Shown one piece after another: positions 1 to 13,502 of a DNA stretch of 64,000 bases. Position 1 is the stretch's first letter, and each line of letters opens with the position of its first letter. The notes under the pieces were generated by a model that was not told the DNA's origin, ran no database searches, and was given only the letters and a program-made list of their open reading frames with translations. The stretch covers positions 62,001-126,000 of the forward strand of contig NZ_NKYE01000014.1 of NCBI RefSeq assembly GCF_002262875.1, in the 5' to 3' direction. The position numbers and the translations under genes were made by a program. The stretch is from Amycolatopsis antarctica. GTDB lineage: Bacteria; Actinomycetota; Actinomycetes; Mycobacteriales; Pseudonocardiaceae.

Positions 1-1867
1 GCCGCCCGGCGCGGAGCAGGGCGAACCCCGCGGCCCTTCCGGCCGCCCGTGCGTCCCGGAGTTCGGTCCACCGGTCCGGGTGGCCGCCGTGCGCCGCGCC
101 ACCGAGGAAGGTCCACAGCAGATCGAGGGCCCACGGGGTGCCCTCGCCGGTGGTGCGGGCGGTGCCGTGCGGGAAGACGGTCAGGCGTCCGTTGTCGAGT
201 ACGGTGCGGTGGCCGAACGGGATCTCCGTCGCGCTGTCCGCGAGTTCCGCGGCGAGCGTGGTGTGGTCGGTCAGCGGCCAGCACTCGCGGACACGGTCCA
301 GCCATCGCGCCTTGAGTCCGGTCAGTTCCCCGCTGTCGTCCCGTTCGGTCCAATGTGCCCGGAGGAAGTCGAACGCCGCGAACACCGGTTCCCCGCTGTC
401 TGCGTGCCCCTGCGGGCAGGCGGCCAGCGCCCGTGCCAGTTCGACAGCGTTCCCCGGCGGCTGGTGTGTCTCTCGCAGCACCGATCGCGCGGTCCTGGCC
501 GCGTAGCGGAGCAGGTTCTCGTACCGGGTCGCGGACTGCCGCCGGGACGCCAGCCGCCTGCCCATGGCTGTGCGCTGCGGCTTGCCGGTGGCGGTGGCGA
601 GCAGCCCGCCGAACTGCACCACCGCGGGCCGCGGCTCGCCGTGCTCGCAGACGGTACGGACCCGGTCCACCGGCTGGTCGGTGACGATCAGCGCGATCTC
701 CTGGCCCAGGTCCGGTTCGGTGACGCCCACGGCCGCGAACCGGCCGGAGAGTCCCGCCGCTCGCCACCGGCGTTCCAGGTCGAGCGGGTAGTACTTCTCG
801 CCTCCGCGGTCGATCCGTTCCCTGGTCCGGCCTTTCAGCATCAGCAGACCGTCGCGCAGTTCGCCCAGATCGCCGGTGCGCAGCCAGCCGTCCGGGGTCA
901 TCGCGGCCGCGGTGGTGCCCGGGTCCTCCCAGTAGCCGTCCATCAGGTCGGCGGTGCGGATCTGTACTTCGCCGGAGTCGAGCCGGAACTCGGTGCCGTC
1001 CAGGGGCAGTCCCACCGGCGGGAAGCGGTCCAGGTACTGCTCGGCGTAGTCCCTCCCGTCCAGCGCCGGCATGGTGAAGCTGAAGTTGACCGCCTCGGTC
1101 AGGCCGTAGCCCTGGCGCAGCCGCGGCCCGTACGCGCGGTGGAAACGGGACGCCAGCTCACTGGTCAGCGGTGCCGCCGCGGTGATCAGGTAGTCGAGCC
1201 CCTCCGGCCATTCCGGTGCGGCGTCGAGGAGTTCGGGCAGCAACGCGGGCACGATCGACGCCGTCCGGGCTCCGGCGGTGCGCAGGGCGGCGAAGTAGCC
1301 CGCCGGGTCGAACCGTTCCCGCAGCACCAGTGGCGCGCCGGTGCGGTGGGTGCCCAGCAGGGACATCACCAGCGCGTTGCAGTGGTGCAGTGGCAGGCAG
1401 GTGCCGTGTGGCCGATCCGGGCCGATTCCGTGCAGCCGGGCGGTTTTCGTGGCGTTGCCGAGCACTGCGGCCCGGCTGAGCATCACTCCCTTCTGCGGGC
1501 CGGTGGAGCCCGAGGTGAACATGATGAACGCCAGCCCGGTGGGGTCATCCTCGGCGGGCAGGTGACCGGTGCCGCGGAACTCCGCCCCCGGACCGTCCAC
1601 AATGGCCGAAGCGCGGACGCTGCGGACGAGTGCGGCCAGTTCGGCGTCGGCGGTGCGCGGGCCGAGCGGGACCGCGACCAGTTCCCGGTCGAAGCAGTGG
1701 CGCAGCACGGCGGCCAGGCCCTCGCCGCCTGGCATCCGGATCACCACACGGGCACCGGGCGCGAGGTCGACGAGCGGGGCGGGAACGGGCATCGGTGGCA
1801 ACCTCCGTTCAGGCACCGGGGACGAGGGCGAGGTGTCGTGGTGGCCGGACGTGCCGAGCGTGGTCAT
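1..1867 (-). CDS. AMP-dependent ligase with extra C-terminal region (partial, 3' end off window)
   Basis: Acyl/aryl-adenylating enzyme of the ANL superfamily, probably activating a carboxylic acid for the neighbouring NRPS. Reading from ATG 1867 gives 622 codons with no stop to the window edge. Visible motifs are the P-loop [55 protein letters not shown], and TATGKPQR near residue 425. Beyond that lie at least 200 further residues ([15 protein letters not shown]..., [13 protein letters not shown]..., [13 protein letters not shown]...) that I do not recognise. No phosphopantetheine carrier motif is visible in them. The start overlaps the MbtH stop by ATGA, so the two are translationally coupled. 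The adenylating activity is secure from the motifs; substrate and role in starter loading are inferred. Confidence 0.85.
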   Translation of the reverse strand, partial: MTTLGTSGHHDTSPSSPVPERRLPPMPVPAPLVDLAPGARVVIRMPGGEGLAAVLRHCFDRELVAVPLGPRTADAELAALVRSVRASAIVDGPGAEFRGTGHLPAEDDPTGLAFIMFTSGSTGPQKGVMLSRAAVLGNATKTARLHGIGPDRPHGTCLPLHHCNALVMSLLGTHRTGAPLVLRERFDPAGYFAALRTAGARTASIVPALLPELLDAAPEWPEGLDYLITAAAPLTSELASRFHRAYGPRLRQGYGLTEAVNFSFTMPALDGRDYAEQYLDRFPPVGLPLDGTEFRLDSGEVQIRTADLMDGYWEDPGTTAAAMTPDGWLRTGDLGELRDGLLMLKGRTRERIDRGGEKYYPLDLERRWRAAGLSGRFAAVGVTEPDLGQEIALIVTDQPVDRVRTVCEHGEPRPAVVQFGGLLATATGKPQRTAMGRRLASRRQSATRYENLLRYAARTARSVLRETHQPPGNAVELARALAACPQGHADSGEPVFAAFDFLRAHWTERDDSGELTGLKARWLDRVRECWPLTDHTTLAAELADSATEIPFGHRTVLDNGRLTVFPHGTARTTGEGTPWALDLLWTFLGGAAHGGHPDRWTELRDARAAGRAAGFALLRAGR

Positions 1868-2085
1868 CGCGGTGCCCCGGACTGCGCGGCCCGCAGCCCG
1901 GCCGGGCGGAGATCGGTCCAGTTCCGCTCGACGAAGCCGAGCGCCTCGTCCCGGCTTGACGGGCCGGAGACCACCTGCCACCCGGCGGGCACCGAGGCGA
2001 ACGACGGCCACAGGGAATGTTGCTCCTCGTCGTTGCACAGCACCAGGAACGTGCCTTCCTCGTCGTCGAACGGGTTGGTGCTCAT
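1864..2085 (-). CDS. MbtH-like protein
   Basis: 73-aa MbtH-family protein, the usual small chaperone/activator of NRPS adenylation domains. It begins [16 protein letters not shown] and keeps the family hallmarks NPFDD, SLWP and the spaced tryptophans (W in SLWP, GWQVV, RNWTD). The ATG at 2085 is chosen because it gives the family length and overlaps the NRPS stop as ATGA. Its own stop overlaps the next ligase start the same way. In-frame sequence upstream is antisense of NRPS coding and is not part of the protein. Function is well known for the family; which A domain depends on it cannot be told. Confidence 0.95.
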   Translation of the reverse strand: MSTNPFDDEEGTFLVLCNDEEQHSLWPSFASVPAGWQVVSGPSSRDEALGFVERNWTDLRPAGLRAAQSGAPR

Positions 2086-5000
2086 GGGTTTCTCCCTTTT
2101 CTTCCGGCGGATCGGAGGTGGCGGCCGAGGATCTCGCCGACCAGGCCGATGTTGTGCGGCTGCAGCAGGCGGTGGTGGACCAGGTCCAGTTCGTAGGTGG
2201 TGAGTTCGCCGCCGATGTGTCCCCGCCACGGCTGCCAGGCGGGTACTTCCCCGGGCGTGCCGATGAACACGGCATCTCCGGGGGAGTGGGCGGGCCGGTA
2301 TCCGCGCAGCAGCCCGGCGTTGTTCCGGGCGACGGTCGCCAGCTCACGGATGTCTGCTTCGGAGTACCGGGCGAACACGCTGCCCTCCTGCCGCAGCGAG
2401 GCGGACACGGCGGGAAAGCCGAGTTCCTCGGCGGTGAGCTCGTCGTCGTCACGGCCCACCGCGGTGAGCAGTACCCGGTGTATCCGGTCGTCGTCGACGA
2501 CCGGCACGGCGTCCGGGTCCGGGCCCAACTGAGGGTCGATCAGCAGCACCAGCCCGGTCGTGGCGCCCTGTTCGTGCAACCGGGCCGCGATCTCGTGTGC
2601 CACGATGCCACCGAACGACCACCCCAGCAGGTGGTAGGGGCCTTCCGGTGCGGCGGCCCGCATCTGCGCGACGTAACGCTCGACCATCTCGTCGAGGCTG
2701 CGCGGCAGTTCGTCCACCCCGCCGGGGCCGAGCGGCTCGATGCCGTACACCGGGTGCGCGCGGTCGATGTGCCCGAGCAGTCCGGCGTAGAGCCAGCTGA
2801 TGCCGCTGAGCGGGTGCACACAGAACACCGGTTCTGCTTCGCCGGTGGCGCGGAACGGCAGCAGGTGCTCGGCCGGAGCGGGGCCGTGCCCGCCGAGCAG
2901 CCGGTCGAGTCCGGACGGCGTGCCCGCCGCGAACACCTCGCGGATCGCCGGTTCCACACCGAGCACCGCGCCGATCCGGTCGGCCAGGCGCGCGGCCAGC
3001 AGCGAATGCCCGCCCAGTTCGAAGAAGTTGTCGGTCCCGCCGACCCGGGGGATGCCGAGGACCTCGGCGAACAGCGTGCACAGCACTTGTTCCCGTCCGG
3101 TCAGCGGTGCGGCGCCACCGGAATCGGTCTCCCAGTTCGGTTCGGGCAGCCGGTCCCTGAGCAGTTTTCCGTTGCGGCTCAACGGAAGCACGTCGACCGT
3201 CTGCACCCTCGCCGGAACCATGTAGGCGGGCAGCGTGCCCGCCGCGTACTCCCGGATACCGTCGAGATCGGCGTCGGTGATCTCGACGCTCACCCCGCCG
3301 GTGACGTAGCCGACCAGCCGCCGGTCGCCCGCCGTGTGCTCGCGCACGGCGACCGCGGCGGCGCCGACCAGCGGATGCCCGGTCAGCGCGGCCTCGACCT
3401 CGCCGAGTTCGATCCGGTGCCCGCGCAGTTTCACCTGCTCGTCGGTGCGCCCGTGGAAACGCAGAATCCCATGCGCGGTCCAGGAAGCGAGGTCGCCGGT
3501 GTGGTACATGCGGGTGCCCGGCGGCCCGAACGGATCGGCGGTGAAGCGCTGCGCCGTGGTCGCCGGTTGCCTCAGGTAGCCGGTGGCGACCCCGGCGCCC
3601 GCCAGGTAGAGATGCCCGGTGACGCCCGGTGGTACCGGATGCAGCCGGTCGTCGAGCACGTAGCAGCGGGTGTTGGGCAGTGGCCGTCCGAGCGGGACCG
3701 CCGCCTCGGTGCCCGTGCCGCTGACCTCGTGGGCCGCCGACCAGACGGTGGTCTCGGTCGGCCCGTAGCAGGCGAGCAGCGAGCAGCCGAGCGCGCGGAC
3801 CTTCGCCGCCAGCGGGCCGGGCACGAGTTCGCCGCCGATCATGGCGCGTGTGCCGCGCAACCGCTCGGGACCGCGTTCGGCCAGCACCTGCCACTGGGAA
3901 GGGGTCGCCTGCAACACCGTCACCCCGTGCCGTCGCACTCGGTCGAGCAGCAGCCCCGGGTCCCGCTGCTCCTCCGGTTCGAGCAGCACCACGGCGGCCC
4001 CGGTGATCAGTGGCAGGTAGAACTCGGGCACGGACATGTCGAACCCGGCGGGTGCGGCGGCCAGCACCCGGTCCCGCTCGTCCACCCGTAACCGGTCGCG
4101 CAGCGCGAGCAGCAGGTTCACCAGCGCCCGGTGCGGAACCATCACGCCCTTGGGCACGCCGGTCGAGCCGGAGGTGTAGATCGTGTACGCGGTGCCGGTG
4201 GGCAGCACCGCGGGCGGAGCTTCGGGCCGGGAGACGGTCAGCGCGCCGGAATCGTCGTGGCGCAACAGCAGTACCGGCCGCGCGCCGTCCAGGATGGCGG
4301 CGAACCGCCGGTCCGGCAGGTCCGGTTCGCAGGGCAGATAGGCCGCACCGAGCGAGAACACGGCCAGCATGGCGAGGAGCAGGTCGGGGCCGCGTCGCAG
4401 TCGCAACGCCACGAGCGTGCCGGGGGCCACGCCTTCGGCACGCAGTCGCGTGGCGAGGGTGTCCGCGCGTGCCAGCAGCTCGCGGTAGCTCAGCACGACC
4501 TCGCCGGACAGCAGCGCCGTCGCGTCCGGGGTCCGCGCCGCCTGCTCGGCGATCAGCGCGCCCACCGTCGTGTCCGGCAGTTCGGCCGCCGTGTCGTTCC
4601 AGGTGGTGAGCAGCCGTTTCCGTTCACCGTCGAGCAGGACGTCCAGCTCGGCCAGCGGGCTTTCCGGCGTGGCCGTGATGGAGCGCAGTAGGCGTTCGAA
4701 GCGGCTGATCAGCAATCGCGCCGACGCCGGGCCGAACAGGTCGCTGTCGTACTCGAGCACCCCGGTGATGCCTGCGTGCACGCCCTGTGGAGCGTCGCGC
4801 TGCCACAGACTCCACAACAGGTCCATCCGGGACGAACGGCCGTGCACCGGTACGTGCTCGGTGCCGACACCCGGCAGGTCGAGCCGGATGGCGGGGGTGT
4901 CCTGAAAGACCAGCATCACCTGGAACAGCGGGTGGTGCGCCAGTGAGCGAGCCGGTCTGACCAGTTCCACCAGCCGGTCGAACGGCAGGTCCTGATGGGC

Positions 5001-8000
5001 GAACGCGGCCAGGTCGGTGTCGCGCACCGCGCGCAGGAACCCGGTGAAGGTGGCCGATCCGTGCGGCCGGGTACGCAGCACCACGGTGTTGACGAAGCAG
5101 CCGATCGCGTCGTGCAGCGCGTCGTCGTGCCGTCCGGCGACCGGGGTGCCGATCGGGATGTCCTCACCTCCGCCGAGGCGGAACAGCAGCGTGGCCAAGG
5201 CGGCGTGCAGCAGCATGAACAGGCTGACGTCGTGGGCTCTGGCCAGCGCCACCAGTTCGGCGTGCAGGTCGGCGGGCAGGTCCACCTCGATGGTCTCGCC
5301 CCGGTTGCCGATCGTGCCCGGCCGTGGCCGGTCGGTGGGCAGGGACAGGCTGTCGGGCAGGCCGCGCAGGGTTTCCAGCCAGTGCGCTGCCTCGCCGTCC
5401 AGGTCGAGTTCGTTCTGCCACAACGTGAAATCGGGATACTGCACCGGCGAGTGTGTCCACTGTGGAGTGTCACCGTCGACGCGCGCCCGGTACGCGGTGG
5501 ACAGGTCCCGAGCCAGCGGAGCGAACGACCAGCCGTCGGCGGCGATGTGGTGCACCAGCAGTTGCAGCACATGCGTGCCGGTGCCCAGTGCGAACAGGCG
5601 CACGCGGACGGGAAGCTCGTCACCGAGATCGAAGTGGTGCCCACCGGCCTCGGCCAGCAACTCGGGCAGCGTGGCCTCGGTGGCCGGGACGACCTCGAAG
5701 CTGACGTCCACCGCGGGGGCCACCTCCTGGAACGGCTCGCCGTCGACCTCGGCCACCCGGGTGCGCAGGCTCTCGTGCCGGTCGAGCACGTCGCGCACCG
5801 ACTCGCGCAGCGCGGGCACCGACAGCGGCCCGGTCAGCCGCACGGTGAAGGGCATGTTGTAGATCGGGTTCGGGCCGGTGAACTGGGTGAAGAACCACAA
5901 TCGCCGCTGGGCCGCCGACAGCGGAACCCGGCGCGGACGGTCGCCGGCCCGTAGCGGTGGGCGTGCCGGTGTGTCCGGGGTGCCGATCCGGTGGGCCAGC
6001 CCGGCGGGGGTCGGCGCGTCGAACAGACTGCGGATGTCCAGCTCCGCCCCGGTGGTGGCGCGGATCCGGTTGATCAGCCGGGTGGCCAGCAGTGAATGTC
6101 CGCCGAGGTCGAAGAAGCCGGCGTCGGCACCGACCTCGGCCACGCCCAGCGTTTCCGCGAACAGCCTGCACAGCAGCCGTTCGGCCTCGGTGGACGGCGG
6201 ACGTCCGGACGGCGCGGTCGCTTCCGGCGCGGGCAGCGCCCGCCGGTCGAGCTTGCCGTTCGGAGTCAGCGGAATCTCCGGTATCGCCACCACGAACGCC
6301 GGGACCATGTGCTCGGGCATCAGGGATGCCACGTGCTCGCGTAATGCCTGTGGGTCCACCGGCCCGGTGGTCACCACATAGGCCACCAGGCGGTGCGCCC
6401 CCGGCTGGGCGAGTACCACCGCGCGGCCGACCGCCGGATGGATTTCCAGCGCGTGCTCGACCTCGCCCGGTTCGATCCGGAAACCCCGGATCTTGACCTG
6501 CTGATCGGTGCGGCCCAGGTACTCGATGGTGCCGTCGGGCAGCCGCCTGCCCAGATCGCCCGAGCGGTACAGACGGGTGCCCGGCCCGCCGAACGGATCG
6601 GCCACGAATCGGGAGGCGGTCAGCCCGGGGCTGCCGTGGTAGCCGAGGGTCACGCCCGGCCCGGCGACGTACAGCTCGCCGGGACTGCCCGGTGGCACCG
6701 GGCGCAGCGCGTGGTCGAGCAGGTGGACGCGCAGGTCGGGCAGCGGGTGCCCGACCACGCTGCGCGTCTCCTCCGGGTCGTCGATCTCCTGGAACGTCGA
6801 GTGCACCGTGGTTTCGGTGATGCCGTACATGTTCACCAGCCGGGGCCGGCCTTCGCCGTGCCAGGCGCGCAGCCGGGCCGGGTCCAGTGCCTCGCCTCCG
6901 AACACCACCATCCGCAGGGAAAGGGGCACCGGGTGCTCGGTCTCGGCGGCCAGGAGCTGGTAGAAGGCGGACGGGGTCTGGCTGAGCATGGTGACCTGTT
7001 CGCGGGCGAGCAGGTCCAGCAGGCCGCGCGGGGAACGGCTGACCGCGTGCTCCACCACGACCAGCCTGCCGCCGCGGCCGAGCGCGGCCCATATCTCCCA
7101 CACCGAGAAGTCGAAGGACATGGAGTGGAACAGGGTGTGCACATCGCCGGGGCCCGCAGCGATCAACTCGTCGGTGGCCGAGAGCAGCCGCACGACGTTG
7201 CGGTGGGACACCACCACCCCCTTCGGGATCCCGGTCGAGCCCGAGGTGTGGATGACGTAGGCGGTGCTGTCCGGGTGTGGTTCCGGACCCGGGGCGGAAT
7301 CGGGCCGGTGCGCCCGGACGAGCGGATCGTCGAGCAGGACCTGTTCCGGCCCGGCGGGCAGTTCCGCGCTCACGGACCGGGTGGTCACCAGCAGCGAGGG
7401 CCGCGCGTCCTCGATCACCTGCCGCAGCCGTCCGGTGGGGTAGGCGGGGTCGAGCGGTACGTAACCGGCACCCGACTTGAGCACGGCCAGCATCGCGATC
7501 ACCTGGTCCGCCGAGCGGGGCAGCGCCAGCGCCACCAGCCGCTCCGGTCCGGCGCCCCCGGATCGCAGCAGCGCGGCCAGCCGCTCGGCGTGCTCGTCGA
7601 GTTCCCGGTACGTCAGCCGTAGTTCGCCCTCGCACAGCGCGATCGCCTCCGGCCGGGCGCGGACCTGCGCGGCGAACAGGCCGGGCAGCGTCGCGGACGC
7701 GTCCGCTGTCCCGTCCGCGGCTCCGTGTCCGGGGCCGTCGTTCTCGTCCTGGCGTTCGCCGTCCAGCAGCAGGTCCAGTCCGCCGAGCCCGGTCTCCGGT
7801 GCCGAGGCGATCCGGTCCAGTACGGCGGCCAGCCGCCGCAGCAGCCGCCGGGCCGCGTCCTCGTCGACGAGATCTTCGTCGTGGTCGAGGCGGAACCGCA
7901 TCCGCGCACCCGGCAGCACGACCAGCGCGAGCGGGTAGTGGCTGCCGTCGAGACCGTCGACGCCGGTGATTCGCAGCCCCGGCACGCCGCTGCTCAGCGC

Positions 8001-11000
8001 GCCGGGATCGAGCGGGTAGTTCTCGAACACGACGATGGTGTCGAACAGTTCGCCATGCCCTGCGATGCCCTGCAGCCGGGTGAGGTCCGCGTGCTGATGC
8101 TCCAACATGGACAGTTGCTGCTCGCGCAGTGCCCGCAGGGTCTGGCTGATCGTCCGCCGCGGATCGAGGCGGACCCGCACCGGGATCGTGTTGATCAGCA
8201 GGCCGACGATCCGCTCGGCACCGGGAAGTTCGGCGGGGCGACCGGAGACGGTGGCGCCGAAGACCACGTCCTCGCGGCCGGTGAGCGCGCCGAGCACGTT
8301 CGCCCACGCGAGCTGGACCAGTAGGTTGACGGTCAGCCCGTGCTCGCTCGCGGTGCGCTGCACCCGTGCGGTCACCGCCTCGTCGAGATCGAGGAACGCC
8401 CGGCCGCGCACCGCACCGGAACCGGGCCCGCCACGACCGGCCACCAGTGTGGGTTCGTCCACATCGGACAGAAGTGAGCGCCACGCCAGCAGGTCGGCCT
8501 CGGTGTCCCGTGTGGACAGCCAGTCCAGGAAGTCGCGGTAGGGCGTGGCCGGTGGCAGTTGCTCGCCGGCGTACAGGGCGAACAGTTCCCGGACCAGGAT
8601 CGGCATGGACCAGCCGTCGAGCAGCAGGTGGTGGGTGGTGAGCACGAGTACCTGACGCTCGCCGCCCCGGCGCAGCAGCGCCGCCCGCAGCAACGGGGGA
8701 GCGCCGAGGTCGAAGCGTTCCCGTCGGTCGGCGTCGAGGAACCGCCGCAGGTCCTGGTCCGTGCCCGCGTGCTGCTCGGCCCACGGCACACCGAACTCGG
8801 CGGGAACCACCTGGACCGGCCGCCCCGAGGCGCTGTGCTCGATGCCCGCCGAGAGCTGGGGATGGCGGCGCAGCAACGCGTGCACCGCTTCGCGCAGCGC
8901 CGGGGCGTCCACCTCGCCGTCGAGGGTGAACACGAACTGCACGAGATACGGATCGCTGCCGTCGTGGTCGTAGAGGGAGTGGAACAGCAGGCCCTGCGCC
9001 AGCGGCGGCAGCGGCAGCACCTGGCCGCCGGGCACCCCGAGTTCGCGCGCCCGGTCCACCAGCGCGCCGAGCACCTCGAACCACCGCCGCCCCAGGCGTT
9101 CCACGTACTCGGCGTCGAGCAGCCGCTCCGCCCACGACCAGTTCGCGATCAGCTCCGGGCCCTCCGGCCGGTCGGCCAGCACCGTGTTCAGCTCCAGCGA
9201 GTGGGCCAGCGAGAGGCCGCCGGGCATCGACGAGCCGAGCACCGAGCCGCCGGGTTCGGGGGCCCAGTCCTCGGCGGCACCGACGTCGAAGCGGCCCAGG
9301 TAGTTGAACGCCACCCTCGGCCGCTCGCCCGCCGCCAGCGCGGCACCGGTCTGCGGGTTGAGGTAACGGAGCAGCCCGTAGCCGAGGCCGTCGCCGGGCA
9401 GGGCGTCCAGCCCGGCGCGCACCCGGCGGACGGCCTCGTCGAGCCGGGTGCGGTCGGCCCGCGCCTGCTCCCAGGACACCCCGCTGTCCAGGCGGGCGGG
9501 GTAGAGCGTGGTGAACCAGCCGACGGTCCGCGTCAGGTCGAGGTCCCCGGCGAATTCCTCCCGGCCGTGGCCTTCGAGGTCGAGCAGCACGGCCGTGTCG
9601 TCCGGGGCCGCGATGGCCAGGGTGAACGCGGTGAGCAGCAGATCGTTGACCGAGCAGTCGAAGGCGGCGGTGGCCTCCTCGACCAGGCGGGCGGTGCGTT
9701 CCGCGGGCAGGGTCAGCACCGTGCCGCGGCGGGTGGACTCGGTGTCGATACCGGGCGAAGGGGGATCGTGCCGGACGGCCGCGCCGGTGCCCGCCCAGTG
9801 CGGGTACTCGGCGGTGACGGTGCGGTGCTGCGCGTGCTCGGTGAGCCTGCGCGACCAGCGAGTGAACGAGGTCCCCACCGGTTGCAGTTCGATCGGCCGG
9901 TCGCCGAGCACCGCCCGTCCCGCGTCCCGCAGATCGTCGAGCAGGATGCGCCAGGAAACCCCGTCGACGACGAGGTGGTGTACCGCGAGCAGGAGCACGC
10001 CGGGCAGTGCGCCTCCGCCGTCGAACCAGACGGCGTGCACGACCCGCCCGGCCGACGGATCGAGCCCGGCCCTTGCCCGTTCGCCGTGGTCCTCGATCTC
10101 GCGCTCCGACGGCCGAGCACCCTCGATCCGGGTCAGTTCGAGCGCGGCGTCCGGCCGCACTTCGGCCGACCACAACCCGTTCTCGGTGGACACCGACAGC
10201 CGCAGCATGGCGTGGTGGTTCAGCACGGCCGTCAGGACGTCGCGCAGTTGCCGCTCGGTGAGCCCTGCGGGGGTACGCACCCGCACCGACTGGGAGAATC
10301 CGGCCAGCTCGCCGCCCAGTTCGCGCAGCCAGTGCATGACGGGCGTCAGGCCGACCGCGGGATCGTCTGGTCTCGTCTCCGGCGCGGCCGGCGCGGCCGG
10401 CGCCTCGGCGATGGCCGCCAGTGTCCCGGCGAGTTCGGTGACCGTCGGGTACCGGAAGACGTGGGGCGTGCTCAGGCCCAGTCCGGCCCGGCGGGCGCGG
10501 CCCGCCAGCTGGATGGCCTTGATGCTGTCCCCGCCGAGCTGGAAGAAGCTCCGGTCGAACGGTACCTCGTCGAGGCCGAGCACCTCGCGGAACAACGCCG
10601 CCACCTGTTCTTCGGCGGCGGTGCCCGGCGCCGCGGGTGCCCGATGCTCCCCGTCCGGTGCGGGAAGCGCGGCCCGGTCCAGCTTTCCGTTACGGGTCAA
10701 GGGAAACGCGTCGAGTCGGACCACCACCGCGGGCACCATGAACGGCGGCAGGTGCTCGGCGAGACGGTGGCGCAGCGCTTCGGGGTCCTGGTCGGTGACC
10801 GCGTAGGCGACCAGCCTGCGCAGGCCGGGCCGGTCCTCGCGGAGCACGGTGACGGCCTGGCGGACACCCGGCTGCCCGGTCAGCACCGCGTCGATCTCGC
10901 CGGGTTCGACCCGGAATCCGCGGAGCTTGACCTGTGAGTCGGCCCGCCCGGCGAAGGACAGCGTGCCCTCGGGATTCCAGTGCGCACGATCGCCGGTGCG

Positions 11001-13502
11001 GTACATCCGTGAGCCCGGGCCGCCGAAGGGGTCGGCGAGGAACCGCTGCGCGGTCAGCCCCGGTCTGCCCGCGTACCCGTTCGCGACCCCGCCACCGGCG
11101 ACGTACACCTCGCCCGCCACTCCCGGCGGGACCGGTCGCAGCAGTTCGTCGAGCAGCAGGATCCGGCGATCGTCCAGCGGGACGCCGATCGGCACCACCG
11201 CGGCGTCCGGGGCCAGTCCGGTGACCGGGTGCCGGGTGGCGAACACGGTGGTTTCGGTGGGTCCGTAGCCGTTGATCACGGTCGGCGCGCCGGGCACCGC
11301 CGCCAGCCGCCGCACCGCCGCGGGCGGGACCACGTCCCCACCGGTCCACACCTGTACCAGCCCGGTCAGGCAGCCGGGGTCCTCCTCGACGAGCGCGGTG
11401 AACAGGCCCGCGGTGAGCCACAGCCCCGTCACCCCGCAGTCCGCGATGGCCTTCTCCAGCACGGCGGGTTCCAGCCTCCCGGGGGCGGCGACGACGATCT
11501 CGCCCCCGGTCAGCAGTGGCATCCACAGCTCCAGTGCCAGCACGTCGAAGGCGTGCGGTGAATGCAGCAGCACCCGCTCGGCACCACCCTCGGCCCACCA
11601 GCGCTCGCCCGCCAGGCTGGCCAGGTTGGCATGCGTGATCACGGTTCCCTTTGGCCTGCCGGTGGAGCCGGAGGTGAACATCACGCAGGCGGGCTGTTCG
11701 GGGAACACCGCGACCGGCCGCATCCGCACGGTGGTGCCGGGGCGGTCCAGGCACAACACTGGCCCGCCGTCCTCGCGGAACCTGCCGGGCAGTTCGTCGG
11801 CGTCGGTGACCGCGTCGGTGACCAGCAGGCCGACCTCGGCGTCGGCGAGGGCTCCGGCCAGCCGCCCGGTGGCGTCGTCCCGGTGCAGCGGCACATAGGC
11901 GGCGCCGGACCTGGCCGTGGCCAGCACGGCCACCACCAGGTCCACCGAGCGTTCGAGCAGCAACCCGACCGTCGTCCCGGGCCCGGCTCCCATGCAGGCG
12001 AGCCGCCCGGCCATGGCGTCGGCCCGGCGGTCGAGTTCCCGGTAGGTCAGCCGTTCGCCGGTCGCGGCCGAGCGCACGGCGAAGGCCTCGGGCGACTCGC
12101 GCACCCGCTCGGCGAACAGCGCCGGCGCGGTGCCCGGCGGGCGGGTGTCCGCGGTCCCGGTCCCCGCGGCCAGTACCCGCGCCCGCTCCTCGGCGGTGGC
12201 CGGGTCGAGCCGGGAGAGTTCGGTGCCGGGCGGGCTGTCGGCGAGCAGGCGCACGGTGTGCAGGAACCGGTCGCGGACCACGGCGAGCAGGTCCTCGTCG
12301 TGGCCTGCCGGGTTGGCGTCGAAGTCGAAACGGAGCTCACCGTCGCCGCGGTCGTAGGCGACGATGGACAGGTCCTCCGAGGGTGGTGCCGCCACGTTGT
12401 GCACGGTCGCCGTGCAGGAGCCCAGGCTCAGCCCGTAGGCGAACCGCTGCACGTTGACCACCGGCCCGAAGAACTTCCGGCCGTCCTCCGGGTAGCCGAG
12501 ATCGCGCCGGAGCCGTTCCCCGCGATACCGCTGCAGCCGCTGCACCTTTCGGATTTCCGCGTCCACCCGCCCGACGAGTTCGGCCACGGTCGCCGAGGAT
12601 GGGATCCGGATCCGCAGCGGCACCACGTTGGCCGACATCGACGGCACCGTCCGGCTCAGCTCGCTGCGCCGGCCGGTCACCGGCAGGCTCAGCACGATGT
12701 CCCGGCTGCCGGTCATCGTGTGCAGGAACATCGCGGCGGCCGCCACCACCAGTCGCGTCCATCGTTGCCCCGCCTCGTCGGCGGCGGTGCGCAACCGGGC
12801 GAAGGCGGCGCTGTCGAGCGTGCTGGTCAGCCGCAGCGAGGAGGATGACACGGCCGCCGGGTGGCTGCCCAGGCTCAGGAAATCCGGCCGGTCGGCCATC
12901 ATCGCCTGCCAGTCCGCGGCGTCGGCGGCGAACTCGCCGGAGTCCTGGTAGGCGTTCTCCTCCTCCGCCAGCAGGCGAAGGCTGCCCCAGCCGTGAGCGG
13001 GTACGGGTTCACCCGCTTCGACGGCGGTGTAGATCCCGGCCACCCGCTGCGAGAGCAGGGTCATCCCGGCGCCGTCGAGCGCGATGTGGTGCGCCCACAG
13101 GAACAACAGATGTCGATCGGCGCCGAGGCGGAAGATCGTGCCTCCGAGCAGCGGACCGGTGCTCAGATCGAGCGGCCGGTCGAGGGCTTCGCGCATCGAG
13201 TGCAGTGCCGTCCGCTCGGGGTCGGCCTCCTCGCCGAGGTCCCGCACCGGGAACGACCAGTCCGCGCGGGGCGACACTCGTTGCCGGGGCCCGTCCTCCG
13301 CGGTGAAGATGACGTTGATCGCCTCGCATTCGCGGCAGGCCTGGCGTAGCGCGGTGAGCAGCCGCTCGACATCGAGTGCGCCGGAGATGTCGGTGTACTC
13401 GCCCCACAGGTAGGTGGACCTTGTGGTGAAGCCGGCGTTCTCGGCCAGCCAGATGCTCCGTTGCGCCTCGGTGATCGGAAGGTCCTGGCCTGTGTCGCTC
13501 AT
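2082..13502 (-). CDS. three-module nonribosomal peptide synthetase, C-A-T-E-C-A-T-C-A-T-TE
   Basis: 3806-aa NRPS. Domains (approximate residues): C1 1-440 (HHIALDG); A1 with TSGSTG near 608; T1 (GGDSIKA, Ser near 990); epimerization 1020-1480 (HHLVVDG near 1177, FNYLGRFD); C2 from 1497 (HHLLLDG near 1624, [13 protein letters not shown] opening typical of C domains accepting a D-residue); A2 TSGSTG near 2085; T2 near 2467; C3 (HHIAADG near 2649); A3 TSGSTG near 3107; T3 near 3495; TE with GWSFGG near 3625. By hand, the ten-residue codes read A1 D-V-L-W-W-G-G-V-F-K (Val-like), A2 D-F-W-S-V-G-M-V-H-K (close to the Thr code), A3 D-M-P-Q-M-G-C-V-W-K (no match known to me). A leading C domain in the only NRPS visible implies an acyl starter or an upstream partner. 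Start ATG 13502 (MSDTGQD) follows a GGAG; the longer in-frame extension is not protein-like. Confidence 0.95.
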   Translation of the reverse strand: MSDTGQDLPITEAQRSIWLAENAGFTTRSTYLWGEYTDISGALDVERLLTALRQACRECEAINVIFTAEDGPRQRVSPRADWSFPVRDLGEEADPERTALHSMREALDRPLDLSTGPLLGGTIFRLGADRHLLFLWAHHIALDGAGMTLLSQRVAGIYTAVEAGEPVPAHGWGSLRLLAEEENAYQDSGEFAADAADWQAMMADRPDFLSLGSHPAAVSSSSLRLTSTLDSAAFARLRTAADEAGQRWTRLVVAAAAMFLHTMTGSRDIVLSLPVTGRRSELSRTVPSMSANVVPLRIRIPSSATVAELVGRVDAEIRKVQRLQRYRGERLRRDLGYPEDGRKFFGPVVNVQRFAYGLSLGSCTATVHNVAAPPSEDLSIVAYDRGDGELRFDFDANPAGHDEDLLAVVRDRFLHTVRLLADSPPGTELSRLDPATAEERARVLAAGTGTADTRPPGTAPALFAERVRESPEAFAVRSAATGERLTYRELDRRADAMAGRLACMGAGPGTTVGLLLERSVDLVVAVLATARSGAAYVPLHRDDATGRLAGALADAEVGLLVTDAVTDADELPGRFREDGGPVLCLDRPGTTVRMRPVAVFPEQPACVMFTSGSTGRPKGTVITHANLASLAGERWWAEGGAERVLLHSPHAFDVLALELWMPLLTGGEIVVAAPGRLEPAVLEKAIADCGVTGLWLTAGLFTALVEEDPGCLTGLVQVWTGGDVVPPAAVRRLAAVPGAPTVINGYGPTETTVFATRHPVTGLAPDAAVVPIGVPLDDRRILLLDELLRPVPPGVAGEVYVAGGGVANGYAGRPGLTAQRFLADPFGGPGSRMYRTGDRAHWNPEGTLSFAGRADSQVKLRGFRVEPGEIDAVLTGQPGVRQAVTVLREDRPGLRRLVAYAVTDQDPEALRHRLAEHLPPFMVPAVVVRLDAFPLTRNGKLDRAALPAPDGEHRAPAAPGTAAEEQVAALFREVLGLDEVPFDRSFFQLGGDSIKAIQLAGRARRAGLGLSTPHVFRYPTVTELAGTLAAIAEAPAAPAAPETRPDDPAVGLTPVMHWLRELGGELAGFSQSVRVRTPAGLTERQLRDVLTAVLNHHAMLRLSVSTENGLWSAEVRPDAALELTRIEGARPSEREIEDHGERARAGLDPSAGRVVHAVWFDGGGALPGVLLLAVHHLVVDGVSWRILLDDLRDAGRAVLGDRPIELQPVGTSFTRWSRRLTEHAQHRTVTAEYPHWAGTGAAVRHDPPSPGIDTESTRRGTVLTLPAERTARLVEEATAAFDCSVNDLLLTAFTLAIAAPDDTAVLLDLEGHGREEFAGDLDLTRTVGWFTTLYPARLDSGVSWEQARADRTRLDEAVRRVRAGLDALPGDGLGYGLLRYLNPQTGAALAAGERPRVAFNYLGRFDVGAAEDWAPEPGGSVLGSSMPGGLSLAHSLELNTVLADRPEGPELIANWSWAERLLDAEYVERLGRRWFEVLGALVDRARELGVPGGQVLPLPPLAQGLLFHSLYDHDGSDPYLVQFVFTLDGEVDAPALREAVHALLRRHPQLSAGIEHSASGRPVQVVPAEFGVPWAEQHAGTDQDLRRFLDADRRERFDLGAPPLLRAALLRRGGERQVLVLTTHHLLLDGWSMPILVRELFALYAGEQLPPATPYRDFLDWLSTRDTEADLLAWRSLLSDVDEPTLVAGRGGPGSGAVRGRAFLDLDEAVTARVQRTASEHGLTVNLLVQLAWANVLGALTGREDVVFGATVSGRPAELPGAERIVGLLINTIPVRVRLDPRRTISQTLRALREQQLSMLEHQHADLTRLQGIAGHGELFDTIVVFENYPLDPGALSSGVPGLRITGVDGLDGSHYPLALVVLPGARMRFRLDHDEDLVDEDAARRLLRRLAAVLDRIASAPETGLGGLDLLLDGERQDENDGPGHGAADGTADASATLPGLFAAQVRARPEAIALCEGELRLTYRELDEHAERLAALLRSGGAGPERLVALALPRSADQVIAMLAVLKSGAGYVPLDPAYPTGRLRQVIEDARPSLLVTTRSVSAELPAGPEQVLLDDPLVRAHRPDSAPGPEPHPDSTAYVIHTSGSTGIPKGVVVSHRNVVRLLSATDELIAAGPGDVHTLFHSMSFDFSVWEIWAALGRGGRLVVVEHAVSRSPRGLLDLLAREQVTMLSQTPSAFYQLLAAETEHPVPLSLRMVVFGGEALDPARLRAWHGEGRPRLVNMYGITETTVHSTFQEIDDPEETRSVVGHPLPDLRVHLLDHALRPVPPGSPGELYVAGPGVTLGYHGSPGLTASRFVADPFGGPGTRLYRSGDLGRRLPDGTIEYLGRTDQQVKIRGFRIEPGEVEHALEIHPAVGRAVVLAQPGAHRLVAYVVTTGPVDPQALREHVASLMPEHMVPAFVVAIPEIPLTPNGKLDRRALPAPEATAPSGRPPSTEAERLLCRLFAETLGVAEVGADAGFFDLGGHSLLATRLINRIRATTGAELDIRSLFDAPTPAGLAHRIGTPDTPARPPLRAGDRPRRVPLSAAQRRLWFFTQFTGPNPIYNMPFTVRLTGPLSVPALRESVRDVLDRHESLRTRVAEVDGEPFQEVAPAVDVSFEVVPATEATLPELLAEAGGHHFDLGDELPVRVRLFALGTGTHVLQLLVHHIAADGWSFAPLARDLSTAYRARVDGDTPQWTHSPVQYPDFTLWQNELDLDGEAAHWLETLRGLPDSLSLPTDRPRPGTIGNRGETIEVDLPADLHAELVALARAHDVSLFMLLHAALATLLFRLGGGEDIPIGTPVAGRHDDALHDAIGCFVNTVVLRTRPHGSATFTGFLRAVRDTDLAAFAHQDLPFDRLVELVRPARSLAHHPLFQVMLVFQDTPAIRLDLPGVGTEHVPVHGRSSRMDLLWSLWQRDAPQGVHAGITGVLEYDSDLFGPASARLLISRFERLLRSITATPESPLAELDVLLDGERKRLLTTWNDTAAELPDTTVGALIAEQAARTPDATALLSGEVVLSYRELLARADTLATRLRAEGVAPGTLVALRLRRGPDLLLAMLAVFSLGAAYLPCEPDLPDRRFAAILDGARPVLLLRHDDSGALTVSRPEAPPAVLPTGTAYTIYTSGSTGVPKGVMVPHRALVNLLLALRDRLRVDERDRVLAAAPAGFDMSVPEFYLPLITGAAVVLLEPEEQRDPGLLLDRVRRHGVTVLQATPSQWQVLAERGPERLRGTRAMIGGELVPGPLAAKVRALGCSLLACYGPTETTVWSAAHEVSGTGTEAAVPLGRPLPNTRCYVLDDRLHPVPPGVTGHLYLAGAGVATGYLRQPATTAQRFTADPFGPPGTRMYHTGDLASWTAHGILRFHGRTDEQVKLRGHRIELGEVEAALTGHPLVGAAAVAVREHTAGDRRLVGYVTGGVSVEITDADLDGIREYAAGTLPAYMVPARVQTVDVLPLSRNGKLLRDRLPEPNWETDSGGAAPLTGREQVLCTLFAEVLGIPRVGGTDNFFELGGHSLLAARLADRIGAVLGVEPAIREVFAAGTPSGLDRLLGGHGPAPAEHLLPFRATGEAEPVFCVHPLSGISWLYAGLLGHIDRAHPVYGIEPLGPGGVDELPRSLDEMVERYVAQMRAAAPEGPYHLLGWSFGGIVAHEIAARLHEQGATTGLVLLIDPQLGPDPDAVPVVDDDRIHRVLLTAVGRDDDELTAEELGFPAVSASLRQEGSVFARYSEADIRELATVARNNAGLLRGYRPAHSPGDAVFIGTPGEVPAWQPWRGHIGGELTTYELDLVHHRLLQPHNIGLVGEILGRHLRSAGRKGRNP

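Noticed and set aside
80-10937. Very long plus-strand open frames (for example 80-2203, 1569-4091, 8559-10937) opposite the NRPS operon
   Set aside because: They are frames without stops caused by high GC opposite real coding sequence; translations are Arg/Gly/Pro-rich with no family motif, while the minus strand shows full NRPS and ligase motifs.
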